Below, piece by piece: positions 36,585 through 45,238 of a stretch of 64,000 nucleotides of DNA. The stretch's first letter is position 1; every line of letters starts with the position of its first letter. The stretch is from JASHVB01 sp036489395. GTDB lineage: Bacteria > Pseudomonadota > Alphaproteobacteria > Acetobacterales > Acetobacteraceae. The DNA lies in assembly GCA_036489395.1 (NCBI GenBank), contig DASXFW010000404.1:1-64000 (forward strand), in the 5' to 3' direction. The notes under the pieces are model-generated. The model had not been told where the DNA came from, searched no databases, and worked only from the letters and a program-made list of their open reading frames with translations. Made by a program: the position numbers and the translations under genes.

Positions 36585-37226
36585 CTACGGCGTCTCTGCG
36601 TCGGTGCGGCTGGTCACCTGTTCCTCGGTCCGGAACAACTCCGGCCAGCGGCGCCGCACCACGGGGCCATCAGCGGCGTAGGCCAGGCAGGAATTCACGA
36701 TCGAGCCGACCCCGCCCAGCATCTTCTGCGCAATCCGCTTGTCCAGCTTGTCGGTGCCGCGTTGCTCGGCCTCGCCGCGCGCCTTCGCCTCCCGCCACGC
36801 CTTGTGCGGGCTGACGGTCTGGAACGCGGTCGTCGCCATCTGCTGCAGCAGCTCGCGCAGATGCGTGCAGCCGGCGGTGCCGCCGACCAGATGCGCCGCC
36901 TCGCGCAGGAATCCGGCCTTGATCCGCAGCCCGGCCAGCCGCGCAAAGTTCGGCGCCGCCTGCGGGCAGGCCACATACGGCGCGCTGTCGGTCGCTGCCT
37001 CCGACGCGACGATCAGCATCGTCTCGTCCACCGTCAGCCGCAGCCACATGTGGTGCAGCTTCTCGCCCGCCTCGACATAGCCGCGGTCGTGGCTGCCGAA
37101 GCCGTAGCTTTTCGTGTCCGCCAGCTCGGCCTCGATGTCGTACAGGCCGTCCGCACGGCGATAGCCGCGGATCTGGATGTCGCGTGAGTGCAACAGCTCA
37201 CGGTCCGCGGGCGCGGGGAGCGGCAT
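36585..37226 (-). CDS. DUF2889-family protein
   Basis: A 213-residue protein with the DUF2889 pattern: HSRDIQIRGYRRADGLYDIE near the start, TKSYGF, then a Cys/His-containing AAHLVGGTAGCTHLRELLQQ near residue 120. The start at 37226 has a strong GAGAGGA ribosome site. The family is widespread in Proteobacteria and uncharacterised. It lies upstream of ftsB on the same strand but with a 115-base gap, so co-transcription is uncertain. Confidence 0.82.
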   Translation of the reverse strand: MPLPAPADRELLHSRDIQIRGYRRADGLYDIEAELADTKSYGFGSHDRGYVEAGEKLHHMWLRLTVDETMLIVASEAATDSAPYVACPQAAPNFARLAGLRIKAGFLREAAHLVGGTAGCTHLRELLQQMATTAFQTVSPHKAWREAKARGEAEQRGTDKLDKRIAQKMLGGVGSIVNSCLAYAADGPVVRRRWPELFRTEEQVTSRTDAETP

Positions 37227-37341
37227 GAGAAATCCTCTCTGGTGCAGTGCAGCACGCCGGATATGGCATGCGCGCGAAAGAGGTTCAACTTGGGAGGGCA
37301 GCACGCGGAAGATGGCCCTGCGCTCCACCCCGCTCGGGCTG

Positions 37342-37671
37342 TCAGAACACTCGATCCTTGCCGGTGAAGGGAACGATCACGTCATTCGGATCGGCGAGAT
37401 TGAGCTGCGCGCGGGCACGCTCGTCCAGCGTGTCCAGGTCCAGATGTCTGGATTGCAGGCCGTAAACCCGCCGCGCCCAGTCATCGTGATCCTGCTGCAC
37501 CGCCGCCTTGTCAGCCACTGCCTGCTTCAACAGGGCGTCGCGTTGCGAGTAGGCGAGCAAACCGTGCTGGCCCTGCATGGCGCTCCACCCGAAGAAGACG
37601 GCAATACCCAGGAAGACCAGGGGCGCGATGAAGGCTTTCGCCCGGTCCTTCAGTTGCTGCGGGAACGCCAT
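37342..37671 (-). CDS. ftsB: FtsB/DivIC-type septum formation initiator
   Basis: A 109-residue bitopic membrane protein. A short cytoplasmic N-terminus leads into one membrane helix (IAPLVFLGIAVFFGWSAM, residues 15-32), then a periplasmic coiled coil (LLAYSQRDALLKQAVADKAA) and the conserved DTLDERARAQLNLADPNDVI end typical of alphaproteobacterial FtsB. It bridges FtsL and FtsQ in the divisome. The start at 37671 gives MAFPQQLKDRAKAF. The usual neighbour pdhA is not next to it here. Confidence 0.82.
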   Translation of the reverse strand: MAFPQQLKDRAKAFIAPLVFLGIAVFFGWSAMQGQHGLLAYSQRDALLKQAVADKAAVQQDHDDWARRVYGLQSRHLDLDTLDERARAQLNLADPNDVIVPFTGKDRVF

Positions 37672-37818
37672 CGCGTAACTTCTCCGAATCACTGGGATCA
37701 GTATAGCCGCCGCTCGCCAAAGCGTGAATGACAACGGCGGCATCTCGCCCCGGTCCTGCCACGGAACAGGGGGACGTTATCGTAGCGGCTGGATTGCGCC
37801 GCCCAACAGGAGTGACCC

Positions 37819-38064
37819 ATGCGCGCACGTTCCCTGGTCTTCGCGGCCCTTGGCGCCGCCTGCATGCTTGGCACCGCAGCGCCGGCGTACGCGGATCACC
37901 GCGAGCCGGCACGTCGTGAGGTGCGCGGGGATCGCGATCGCCATCGCGACGACTGGCGGGCGGGTTATGCGGCGCCCCCGGTCGTGGTGTCGCCGCCGGG
38001 GTATTATGCCCCGCCGCCGATCGCCTACAGCCCGGGCATCACGATCGGCGTCACCATCCCCTGA
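37819..38064 (+). CDS. Small secreted Arg/Pro/Tyr-rich protein
   Basis: An 81-residue precursor with a clear Sec signal peptide (MRARSLVFAALGAACMLGTA, cleavage after AYA). The mature part has a highly charged stretch (REVRGDRDRHRDDW) followed by a Pro/Tyr-rich segment (VSPPGYYAPPPIAYSPG) and a hydrophobic end. Similar small periplasmic proteins are common near envelope genes and have no known role. ACAGGAG precedes the ATG. Confidence 0.7.
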   Translation: MRARSLVFAALGAACMLGTAAPAYADHREPARREVRGDRDRHRDDWRAGYAAPPVVVSPPGYYAPPPIAYSPGITIGVTIP

Positions 38065-38079
38065 CCGCGGGCGCCGCGC

Positions 38080-39240
38080 TCAATCGTGCGGCTCGCTGTC
38101 CGGGTAGTATTGCGTCAGGAATAAGCGCGTGCCCTGCCGCCAGAGCCGGCTCGGCGCCGTCTCCACGTAGTTCGGTGCGACGAAGCTGGGGCAGTATTGC
38201 ACGAGGACGCCGCGCCGCGTGGCGAGGTCCCGCAGCGGCCGGCCGCCGTGCACCAGGTCCGCGTGGCGTATCACCGCGTGGCCCGCCGCGGCGACGAATG
38301 GATCGGCCGCCAGGCCCAGTTCCGTCATGCGCTCCGCCAGATCGTTGGCGGGCAGATCGGGAAACCGGTGGCTGGCGGGGAAATGGAACTGCATGTCGGG
38401 ATCGCCCGCGCCGTCCTCCAGCGGAATCCACGCGCTGACGCACTGGCGCGACAGCGAGAACGCGGCTGCCGCGATGTCCCGCTGCGCGCGCAGCGGCGCG
38501 TCACGCAGCCAGCCTCGACTGTGCGCCACCAGCGGCCGAGCATCGAAGATCAGGCCCAGGAACTCCAGGATTGGTTCGGCAAACGCCAGGTCGCGTATGG
38601 CCCGCGACATGAAATGCGGATCGAGTGAGTCGGCCGGAAACGGATTGAGCTCCGGCCGCCAGTGGATCGGCGCGGCGGACAATGCATCGCAGGCGAACAA
38701 CAGATGAGGCGACGCGCCGGCGAACCCCCGCTCCAGATCGAGCGCGGCCGCTTCCAGCACATCTCGCTCGATCGTGCGTTCAAGGACCACGAACCCATTG
38801 CGTACCCAGCTTCGCAGCAACGACGCCTGGCGCTGTGCGAGACGGCCGAGTTCCACGCGACCTTCGATCAGTTCCGGCGCATGCGGCAGATCGGTCCAGA
38901 GGAACGGAAATGCCGGCGGCATGACGGCACCGGCCGCGCGCGGCGTCGCGGCGTTCGGCAGGTAGCCGCGGGCGCGACCGAAACGGAAATAGTGCTCGGC
39001 TGCATCGCCGGCGCGCGCCGCCGCAATATCCGCCGCCGCCTGGGGATAGGTTTCGAGATAGAACGCCGCATCGACATCGTTCGGCCGGCGTCCTTCCCGC
39101 CGGCCATGCTTGTCGAAATGACGCCACGCACTGGATTCCATCCCCGCTGCGATCGCTTCGGCGATGCCGGGATACAGGCGGAGGTACCCGGCCTCGTCAT
39201 ACAGATCCGTATCGCGCGGGATCGGCGGCGTCGCGCTCAA
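38080..39240 (-). CDS. Phytanoyl-CoA dioxygenase (PhyH) family protein with N-terminal repeats
   Basis: About 386 residues. The C-terminal two thirds is a PhyH-type Fe(II)/2-oxoglutarate oxygenase. WIPLEDGAGDPDMQFHFPAS supplies the substrate/iron region and ADLVHGGRPL the distal His. The N-terminal 90 residues hold two copies of a 42-residue unit (YDEAGYLRLYP ... HFDKHGRREGR and DAAFYLETYP ... YFRFGRARGY) seen in other proteins before glycosyltransferase or methyltransferase domains. A TTG at 39240 is preferred because GGAGG lies 6 bases upstream. An ATG at 39267 is the alternative. A hydroxylation role on a lipid or polymer is likely, with the target unknown. Confidence 0.78.
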   Translation of the reverse strand: MSATPPIPRDTDLYDEAGYLRLYPGIAEAIAAGMESSAWRHFDKHGRREGRRPNDVDAAFYLETYPQAAADIAAARAGDAAEHYFRFGRARGYLPNAATPRAAGAVMPPAFPFLWTDLPHAPELIEGRVELGRLAQRQASLLRSWVRNGFVVLERTIERDVLEAAALDLERGFAGASPHLLFACDALSAAPIHWRPELNPFPADSLDPHFMSRAIRDLAFAEPILEFLGLIFDARPLVAHSRGWLRDAPLRAQRDIAAAAFSLSRQCVSAWIPLEDGAGDPDMQFHFPASHRFPDLPANDLAERMTELGLAADPFVAAAGHAVIRHADLVHGGRPLRDLATRRGVLVQYCPSFVAPNYVETAPSRLWRQGTRLFLTQYYPDSEPHD

Positions 39241-39340
39241 GCGTGGCCTCCATAACGGCACCGGCATGATAACGCGCCGCGTTGCCGGCCGCGATGGGGA
39301 TTTTTTGACCGCGCCGCCGTCGCCGGGGCAACATGCCGGC

Positions 39341-40027
39341 ATGAGCATCATCATGCACGATCTCGCCGGCGCCGATCCCGCGCTGCGGTTCAGCCCGTAT
39401 TGCTGGCGCATCCGTTTCGCGCTGGCGCACAAGGGGCTGCCAGTGGAAACGATACCCTGGCGTTTCACCGACAAGGCAGCCATCGCGTTCTCTGGGCAGG
39501 AGCGCGTGCCGGTGATCCGGGACGGCGATACCGTGGTGTCGGACAGTTGGGCGATCGCCGAATACCTGGAGGAGCACTCTCCCACCCCCGCCTTGTTCGG
39601 CAGCGCGACGGCACGTGCACATGCGCGCTTCATCAATGCGTGGTGCGACAGCGTGATGCTGGGCGGCATCGCGCGCTTGATCGTGCGGGACATCCTCGAC
39701 GTGGTCGATGCCAAGGATCGCGATTATTTCCGCCGCAGCCGGGAGAGCCGGTTCGGCATGACGCTGGAAGAAGTGCAGGCAGGACGCGAGACGCGCGTGG
39801 TGGCATTTCGCGAGACATTGCTGCCGCTTCGCCTGGTGCTGCGGCAGCAGGAATGGTTCGGCGGCGCGGCGCCGAGCTACGCCGATTGCATCATCGCCGG
39901 CACGCTGATGTGGCCGCGCTGCTGCAGCAGGTTCGAGATTCTTGCCGATGATGACCCGGTGAACGCCTGGTTCACGCGGGTGCTGGATCTATTCGGTGGT
40001 TTGGGGCGCAAGGCCATCAGGGCGTAA
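39341..40027 (+). CDS. Glutathione S-transferase family protein
   Basis: A 228-residue GST. The thioredoxin-like N-domain carries SPYCWRIRFALAHKGL (residues 17-32) and the glutathione-binding VPVIRDGDTVVSDSWAIAEY with the cis-Pro and Ser-Asp/Ser pattern (residues 61-80). An all-helical C-domain follows. The start ATG at 39341 gives MSIIMHDLAGADPALRFSPY. The Cys in the active-site helix suggests an omega- or beta-like class. The gene is convergent with yjbQ with no gap. Confidence 0.85.
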   Translation: MSIIMHDLAGADPALRFSPYCWRIRFALAHKGLPVETIPWRFTDKAAIAFSGQERVPVIRDGDTVVSDSWAIAEYLEEHSPTPALFGSATARAHARFINAWCDSVMLGGIARLIVRDILDVVDAKDRDYFRRSRESRFGMTLEEVQAGRETRVVAFRETLLPLRLVLRQQEWFGGAAPSYADCIIAGTLMWPRCCSRFEILADDDPVNAWFTRVLDLFGGLGRKAIRA

Positions 40028-40444
40028 TCAGTCGCCGATCAAATGCAAAATGATCTCACGCCGATGCGAGAGCGCGCGATGCTCGAACAAATAGATGCCC
40101 TGCCAGGTACCGAGCACGAGACGTCCATGTTCTAATGGGATCGTGAGCTGGGTCTGCGTCAGCGCGGCCTTGATATGCGCGGGCATATCATCGGCACCTT
40201 CGGCCGTATGACGGTACGGCGCCGTCTCCGGCACAACACGGCGGAAGAAATCCAGCAGGTCCGCGCGCACGTCGGGATCGGCGTTCTCCTGCACCAGCAG
40301 CGAGGCCGAGGTGTGACGGCACCAGATCGTCAACAGGCCGGTGTCGACGTGCTGCGCAGCGACCCAGCGCAGGATCGGATCGGTGATCTCCACCAGATCC
40401 TGGCCGTTGGTTTCGACGATAAGATGATGCATGGCCTGGCGCAT
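40028..40444 (-). CDS. YjbQ family protein (UPF0047)
   Basis: A 138-residue protein of the YjbQ family, with IWCRHTSASLLVQENADPDV (residues 42-61) and EHGRLVLGTWQGIYLFEHR (about 107-125), the signature stretches. Members complement thiamine-phosphate synthase mutants weakly, so a phosphate-ester side activity is reported, but the native role is unclear. The start may be 40444 or the ATG four codons later (40432). The stop codon directly abuts the GST stop, and the gene is divergent from the reductase with only a 45-base gap. Confidence 0.85.
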   Translation of the reverse strand: MRQAMHHLIVETNGQDLVEITDPILRWVAAQHVDTGLLTIWCRHTSASLLVQENADPDVRADLLDFFRRVVPETAPYRHTAEGADDMPAHIKAALTQTQLTIPLEHGRLVLGTWQGIYLFEHRALSHRREIILHLIGD

Positions 40445-40489
40445 GCATCAGGCTTGCGACCGGTCGGGCTTTCGCGCAAGAGACGCGGC

Positions 40490-41560
40490 ATGGCGCCTCG
40501 GTTCCACAGGCTGCGCATTGCCGCGCTGCGGCGGGAGACCGCGGATGCCGTGTCGCTGGCGTTCGCGGTGCCGGATGCACTGCGCGACGCGTACCGCTGC
40601 TTGCCCGGGCAGTATCTGACGCTGCGGGCGACGATCGATGGCGAGGACGTGCGGCGCAGCTATTCGATTTGCTCCGGGCTGGACGACGGCGAATTGCGCG
40701 TCGCGATCAAGCACGTGGAAGGCGGTGTGTTTTCCACATGGGCGAACGGGACGCTGCGCGTTGGCGACGAGCTGGACGTGATGACTCCGGACGGCCGCTT
40801 CGGCGTGCCGATCGAGCCGGCCGCCGCACGGCTCCTGGTGGGTTTCGCCGCGGGCTCCGGCATCACGCCGATCCTGTCGATCCTGAAGACGGTGTTGTCG
40901 CGCGAACCTGGCAGTCGTTTCGCCTTGTTCTATGGCAACCGCTCGACGGACAGCATCATGTTTCGTGGCGAGCTGGAGGATCTGAAGGATCGGTTCATGT
41001 CGCGACTTTCGGTGTTTCATGTTCTGTCGCGAGAGCAGCAGGATGTGCCGGTGCTGAATGGGCATCTGGATGCGGAAAAGATGGGGCTGGTGATGCGGAC
41101 GATGGTGCCTTTCGCCGCGGTGGATCAGGCATTCGTTTGTGGACCGCAACCGATGATCGAGGGGCTGGAAAAGGCACTGGCCGATGCGGGATTGCCGCGC
41201 GAGCGCATCCATGTGGAGCGATTCACGCCGGCGGCCGGCGGTCGTCCGCGCGTTGTTGTCGTGCAGCCGGCGGCGGTGCCGAAGGCAATTGCGGTTGTCA
41301 TCAGCGAGGGCGTGCGCACCGAGATTCCGGTGGCGGAGGGCGAGGCGATCATCGACGCGGCGATCCGCGCGGGACGCAATCTGCCGTATTCGTGCAAGGG
41401 CGGCATGTGCTGCACCTGCCGCGCCCGGCTGCTGGAGGGACGCGTGGAGATGACGGTCAATTACTCGCTGGAGCCATGGGAGACGGAGGCGGGTTACGTG
41501 CTGACCTGCCAGTCGCATCCGGTAACGGAACGGGTCGTGCTGGATTACGACCAGGTGTAG
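40490..41560 (+). CDS. Flavin/2Fe-2S ferredoxin reductase, PaaE-like
   Basis: A 356-residue NAD(P)H oxidoreductase with three parts. The FAD-binding barrel has the RRSYSIC motif at residues 55-61. The NAD(P)-binding half has GFAAGSGITPILSI near residue 120 and FVCGPQPMIE near 215. A plant-type [2Fe-2S] ferredoxin domain follows at the C-terminus with Cys ligands CKGGMCCTCRARL and a distal LTCQSHP. This is the layout of the phenylacetyl-CoA epoxidase reductase and related monooxygenase reductases. No oxygenase component is encoded next to it, so its partner is elsewhere. The ATG at 40490 is the likely start. Confidence 0.88.
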   Translation: MAPRFHRLRIAALRRETADAVSLAFAVPDALRDAYRCLPGQYLTLRATIDGEDVRRSYSICSGLDDGELRVAIKHVEGGVFSTWANGTLRVGDELDVMTPDGRFGVPIEPAAARLLVGFAAGSGITPILSILKTVLSREPGSRFALFYGNRSTDSIMFRGELEDLKDRFMSRLSVFHVLSREQQDVPVLNGHLDAEKMGLVMRTMVPFAAVDQAFVCGPQPMIEGLEKALADAGLPRERIHVERFTPAAGGRPRVVVVQPAAVPKAIAVVISEGVRTEIPVAEGEAIIDAAIRAGRNLPYSCKGGMCCTCRARLLEGRVEMTVNYSLEPWETEAGYVLTCQSHPVTERVVLDYDQV

Positions 41561-41572
41561 GCAACTGTCTCC

Positions 41573-41607
41573 GTGTCAGGGTCGGCGAAGGCCGGCCATG
41601 ACCCAGG
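41573..41607. terminator. Short hairpin between convergent genes (family D-like)
   Basis: GGGTCGG and GGCCGGCC with CATGACCC form an imperfect hairpin in the 53-base gap between the reductase and the dehydrogenase. The TCATGGCCGG-type motif resembles repeats at 3242 and 59336. It probably ends both transcripts. Confidence 0.5.
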
Positions 41608-41613
41608 GGCAGC

Positions 41614-42543
41614 TTATTCCACCTGCCGCTTCTTATGCGCGAGCAAGGCCATCAGCCGGCGATCGCGCCATTCCTGGCGCACCGACAGCAGGTTGGCCGG
41701 CAGCTCCGCACGTCGCGCCGCCTGCAGCCGCGCGATCAGCCCCGGCTGCCACTTGCGCGGCTTCATTTGCCGCTGCAGTTCCTCGTACAGCGGCCCGTAG
41801 CGCTCGCAATAATCCGCCAATCCGCCCGGCGCGTTCAGATCGATCGTTTCCAGCGGGCCCATGAAACTCCAGCGCAGGCCAAGCCCGTGCTTCACCAGCG
41901 CGTCGAGGTCGGCGGGCGAGATCAGCTCATCATCGATCAGCCGGAAAGCCTCGGCCAACAGCGCACCTTGCAGGCGGTTGAGCGCGAAACCCTCCATTTC
42001 CCGCGTCACCGTCGCCGGCACCTGACCGGCACGAATCATCAGCGCGCGGGTACGTGCCACGACATCGGGGTCGGTCCACGGCGCGGGACATAGTTCAACC
42101 AGAGGAATCAGGTACGGCGGGTTCACCGGATGCGCCACCAGGCAGCGGGCGCGTCCGCTCAGCCCCTCGGTGAACGCACTGGCGGGGATGCCGCTGGTCG
42201 AGCTGGCCAGCACCGCATCGGCGCGCGCCGCCAGATCCAGTTCCATGAACAATTGCTGCTTCTCTGCGACACGCTCCGGTCCGTTCTCCTGCACGTGCTC
42301 TACATCGCGCACGGCGTTGGCCATGTTTGGCGCGGGCCGGATGCGTGCGATGACCGCGGCGGGTTGTTCGTCCAGCAGACCGGCCTCGCGCAGTTCCGGC
42401 AGACGCTCCGCAATGAAGTCCTGCGCGGCAGCGACCTGTTGCGGGAACGGGTCCCACAGCGCGACGTCGAACCCCGCACGGGCGAACACGATCGACCACG
42501 CGCGTCCGACCAATCCGGCTCCGATCACGGCGACTTTGGTCAT
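41614..42543 (-). CDS. 3-hydroxyacyl-CoA dehydrogenase family protein (lambda-crystallin-like)
   Basis: A 309-residue NAD-dependent dehydrogenase. The Rossmann motif GAGLVGRAWS is at residues 8-17, the catalytic region SSTSG near 122 and HPVNPPYLIPLVE near 142 (the catalytic His), and a C-terminal helical dimer domain with EGFALNRLQGALLAEAF follows. The extended C-terminus (LADYCERYGPLYEELQRQ) resembles lambda-crystallin/L-gulonate or carnitine-type dehydrogenases more than fatty-acid oxidation enzymes. The ATG at 42543 has GGGAGGG upstream. The natural substrate is unknown. Confidence 0.85.
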   Translation of the reverse strand: MTKVAVIGAGLVGRAWSIVFARAGFDVALWDPFPQQVAAAQDFIAERLPELREAGLLDEQPAAVIARIRPAPNMANAVRDVEHVQENGPERVAEKQQLFMELDLAARADAVLASSTSGIPASAFTEGLSGRARCLVAHPVNPPYLIPLVELCPAPWTDPDVVARTRALMIRAGQVPATVTREMEGFALNRLQGALLAEAFRLIDDELISPADLDALVKHGLGLRWSFMGPLETIDLNAPGGLADYCERYGPLYEELQRQMKPRKWQPGLIARLQAARRAELPANLLSVRQEWRDRRLMALLAHKKRQVE

Positions 42544-42560
42544 GGCAAGCCCTCCCAGGT

Positions 42561-42633
42561 GTCGTTGCGAGGCCCACAGGGCCGCAGCAATCCCGGACCA
42601 AGATTGCTGCGGCCCCGCGTGCCCCGCAATGAC
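42561..42633. repeat. Dispersed hairpin repeat with TCATTGCGAG-type ends (family B), copy 1
   Basis: Inverted arms GTCGTTGCGAGGCCCACAGG and its degenerate complement (ending GCAATGAC) enclose GCAGCAATCC/AGATTGCTGC. Copies with the same outer ends occur at 52358 and 63204. Here it lies in the divergent gap between the dehydrogenase and the molybdenum hydroxylase. Confidence 0.75.
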
Positions 42634-42717
42634 AGCGGTGTGCCGGGGGGGACGGGGTTTGCCGCGGCGCTCGGACGCGCCACACTGCCGGCACATATGC
42701 GCGAAGGAGAGATTGGA

Positions 42718-45039
42718 ATGGCGACGTTGCAGACACGATCGGTAAAGCGGCGGGAAGACGCGAAGCTGTTGACCGGGCGCGGAAATTACGCCGCGGACGC
42801 CAGGCGCGATGGCATGCTGGTTGCCACGCTGGTCCACTCGCCGCACGCGCACGCCGCGGTCGCCGGCATCGACACATCCGCGGCGAGTGCGATGCCCGGC
42901 GTGGTCGGCGTCTATACGGCGGCCGATCTCACCGATGTCGAGCCGATCCCCGGCGGGATTAACTTTCCGCGCCCCGACGGCGGACCCGCCGCGAAAACCG
43001 ATCGTCCCCTGCTCGCGTCCGGGCGCGTGCGTTTCGTTGGCGAACCGGTCGCCGTGGTGGTGGCGAAGAGCCAGGGTGCGGCACTTGAAGCTGCCGATGC
43101 GGTGATGGTGGAGTACGACCCGCTGCCGCTGGTCACCGATCCGGTGACGGCAATGCAGTCCGGTGCGCCGGCGGTATGGGACGACTATCCCGACAATATC
43201 GGCTTCCTGTGGAAGCGCGGCGACGCCGCGGGCACCGACGCAGCGCTGGCAGCGGCAGCGCATGTCACGAAACTAACATTCAGCGTATCGCGGGTGACCG
43301 CCGCATCGATGGAACCGCGCGGCGCATGGGCCGAAATCGGCAATGACGGGCGCATGGAAATCCACGCCGCGCACCAGTCGCCATTCAATTTGCGCAACGG
43401 CATGGCGAACGGCAACTTCAAGGTGAAGCCGACGGAGATTCGCGTCCTGGCCGAGGATGTCGGCGGCTCGTTCGGCATGAAGTCCGGCGTGCAGGCGGAA
43501 TACGCGCTGATCTGCTGGCTGGCACGCAAACTGAACCGGCCGGTGCGTTGGATCGAGGATCGCACCGAGGCGTTCCTCACTGACGAACAAGCGCGGGAGA
43601 TGCAGATCGACGCCGAACTCGGGCTGGATGCAAACGGCCGGTTCACCGCACTGAAGCTGCGCTGGAACGTCAACCTGGGCGCGTATGTGTCCGGCCGATC
43701 CGGCTGGCCGGTCGGCAATATCGGCGGCACCGCGGGGGTATATGACATCCCGACGATCTACGCGGAATCCTGCGGCATCATGACGCACACCGTGCCGACC
43801 GCGGCGTATCGCGGCGCCGGTCGGCCGGAGGCGACCTATACGATCGAGCGCATCATCGACGTCGCCGCGCGCGAACTCGGCATCGCGCCTTATGAACTGC
43901 GCCGCCGCAACCTGATCCCGCCCGATGCGATGCCGTACAAGACCGCACTGACCTTCACCTACGATTGCGGCGAGTTCGAAGGCAACATGACGACCGGTGC
44001 GCAGCTTGCGGAGCTCGACGGCTTCGAAGACCGCCGCGCCGAGGCGCAGTCACGCGGCAAGCTGCGCGGCATCGGCCTGTGCAACTGCATCGAGGTCGCC
44101 GGCGGCCCGTTCCTGCGCCCCGCGAAGGATCTGTCCACGCTGCGCCTTTCCGAGGACGGCACGCTGACCCTGCGCACCGGCTCCATGTCGGTGGGACAGG
44201 GGCTGGAGACGACGTTCTGCCAGATGGTCGCCGACCGCTTCAACGTGCCGATCGAGAGCGTGCAATACGAGGCCGGCGACACCGACCAGTTGCCGTTCGG
44301 CAAGGGCAACGGCGGCTCCGGCGCGCTGTGCATCGGCGGCTCCGCAGTGTCGCTGGCAATGGATGCGGTGATCGAAAAGGCGAAGCGCATCGCAGCGGAA
44401 TTGCTGGAAGCCGCGGTGGTGGACGTGACGTTCGAGGCCGGCCGCTTCACCATTGCGGGCACGGATCGTTCGGTCGATCTCGCCGCCGTGGCGCATGCAG
44501 CGCACGATCCGAACCACATTCCTCCGGGCGAGGAAGGCGGCCTGGTCGAGTCAGGCGAATTCACCCCCACGTCCTGCACGTTCCCCAACGGCACGCATAT
44601 CTGCGAAGTGGAGATCGATCCCGACACCGGCGTGACCGAGATCATCCGCTACAGCGCGGTGGAGGAACTCGGCAAGGTGCTGAACCCGCTGATCGTTGCC
44701 GGCCAGACGCATGGCGGCGTGGCGCAGGGCGTCGGCCAGGCGATGGGCGAGGCGATCGTGCACGACCCGGATTCCGGGCAGATGCTGACTGCATCTTTCA
44801 TGGACTATCAGATGCCGCGCGCTGCCGACCTGCCGGACTTCCGCATGACGACGCGGGAGGTGCCGACGAAGGTCAATCCGCTCGGTGCGAAGGGCGTCGG
44901 CGAGGCCGGTACGGTCGGTGCGATGGCCGCTGTCATGAACGCGGTGAACGACGCGCTGGCGCCGCTGGGCATCCGGCATTTCGACATGCCGGCGACGCCG
45001 GGGCGCGTGTGGCAGGCGATTCAGGCTGTGCGGGGGTAA
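42718..45039 (+). CDS. Molybdopterin-binding large subunit of a xanthine dehydrogenase/CO dehydrogenase-type hydroxylase
   Basis: A 773-residue large subunit. Family features are the N-terminal KRREDAKLLTGRGNYAAD, DVGGSFGMKSGVQAEYAL (about residue 245), the AYRGAGRPEATYTIERI cofactor loop (about 363), and the active-site Glu in GAKGVGEAGTVGA (about 725). The gene has an AAGGAGA ribosome site and stands alone: no FAD-binding medium subunit and no 2Fe-2S small subunit are within the window, although the enzyme class normally needs both. The PaaE-like reductase 1.2 kb away is not a known partner. It could hydroxylate an aldehyde, N-heterocycle or CO-like substrate. Confidence 0.88.
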   Translation: MATLQTRSVKRREDAKLLTGRGNYAADARRDGMLVATLVHSPHAHAAVAGIDTSAASAMPGVVGVYTAADLTDVEPIPGGINFPRPDGGPAAKTDRPLLASGRVRFVGEPVAVVVAKSQGAALEAADAVMVEYDPLPLVTDPVTAMQSGAPAVWDDYPDNIGFLWKRGDAAGTDAALAAAAHVTKLTFSVSRVTAASMEPRGAWAEIGNDGRMEIHAAHQSPFNLRNGMANGNFKVKPTEIRVLAEDVGGSFGMKSGVQAEYALICWLARKLNRPVRWIEDRTEAFLTDEQAREMQIDAELGLDANGRFTALKLRWNVNLGAYVSGRSGWPVGNIGGTAGVYDIPTIYAESCGIMTHTVPTAAYRGAGRPEATYTIERIIDVAARELGIAPYELRRRNLIPPDAMPYKTALTFTYDCGEFEGNMTTGAQLAELDGFEDRRAEAQSRGKLRGIGLCNCIEVAGGPFLRPAKDLSTLRLSEDGTLTLRTGSMSVGQGLETTFCQMVADRFNVPIESVQYEAGDTDQLPFGKGNGGSGALCIGGSAVSLAMDAVIEKAKRIAAELLEAAVVDVTFEAGRFTIAGTDRSVDLAAVAHAAHDPNHIPPGEEGGLVESGEFTPTSCTFPNGTHICEVEIDPDTGVTEIIRYSAVEELGKVLNPLIVAGQTHGGVAQGVGQAMGEAIVHDPDSGQMLTASFMDYQMPRAADLPDFRMTTREVPTKVNPLGAKGVGEAGTVGAMAAVMNAVNDALAPLGIRHFDMPATPGRVWQAIQAVRG

Positions 45040-45052
45040 GGTGGGTTTGTAG

Positions 45053-45092
45053 AACCCCCCTCCCCTTGCGGGAGGGGTTGGGGGAGGGGTGC
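45053..45092. repeat. Family A repeat, half copy
   Basis: CCCCCCTCCCCTTGCGGGAG followed by GGGTTGGGGGAGGGGTGCGT matches the left arm and core motif of family A. No matching right arm is found downstream, so it is truncated. It lies just after the molybdenum hydroxylase stop. Confidence 0.7.
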
Positions 45093-45238
45093 GTGCGTCC
45101 GTGGCCGGCGGCGGCACGCTCCGACCCCACCGTCAGCCGGCCGATCGGGCCCATGCGAAGGCATGGCCGGACGTGCTACAGTGGCCAGTGCCTGGTCCGG
45201 CAAGCCAGGCCAGCCGCACCGCCGTGGGGGCGCATGGC

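Noticed and set aside
40490..45039. A complete phenylacetate or CO-oxidation operon
   Set aside because: Only a reductase and a large molybdenum subunit are present, with an unrelated dehydrogenase on the other strand between them. Required partner subunits are missing.
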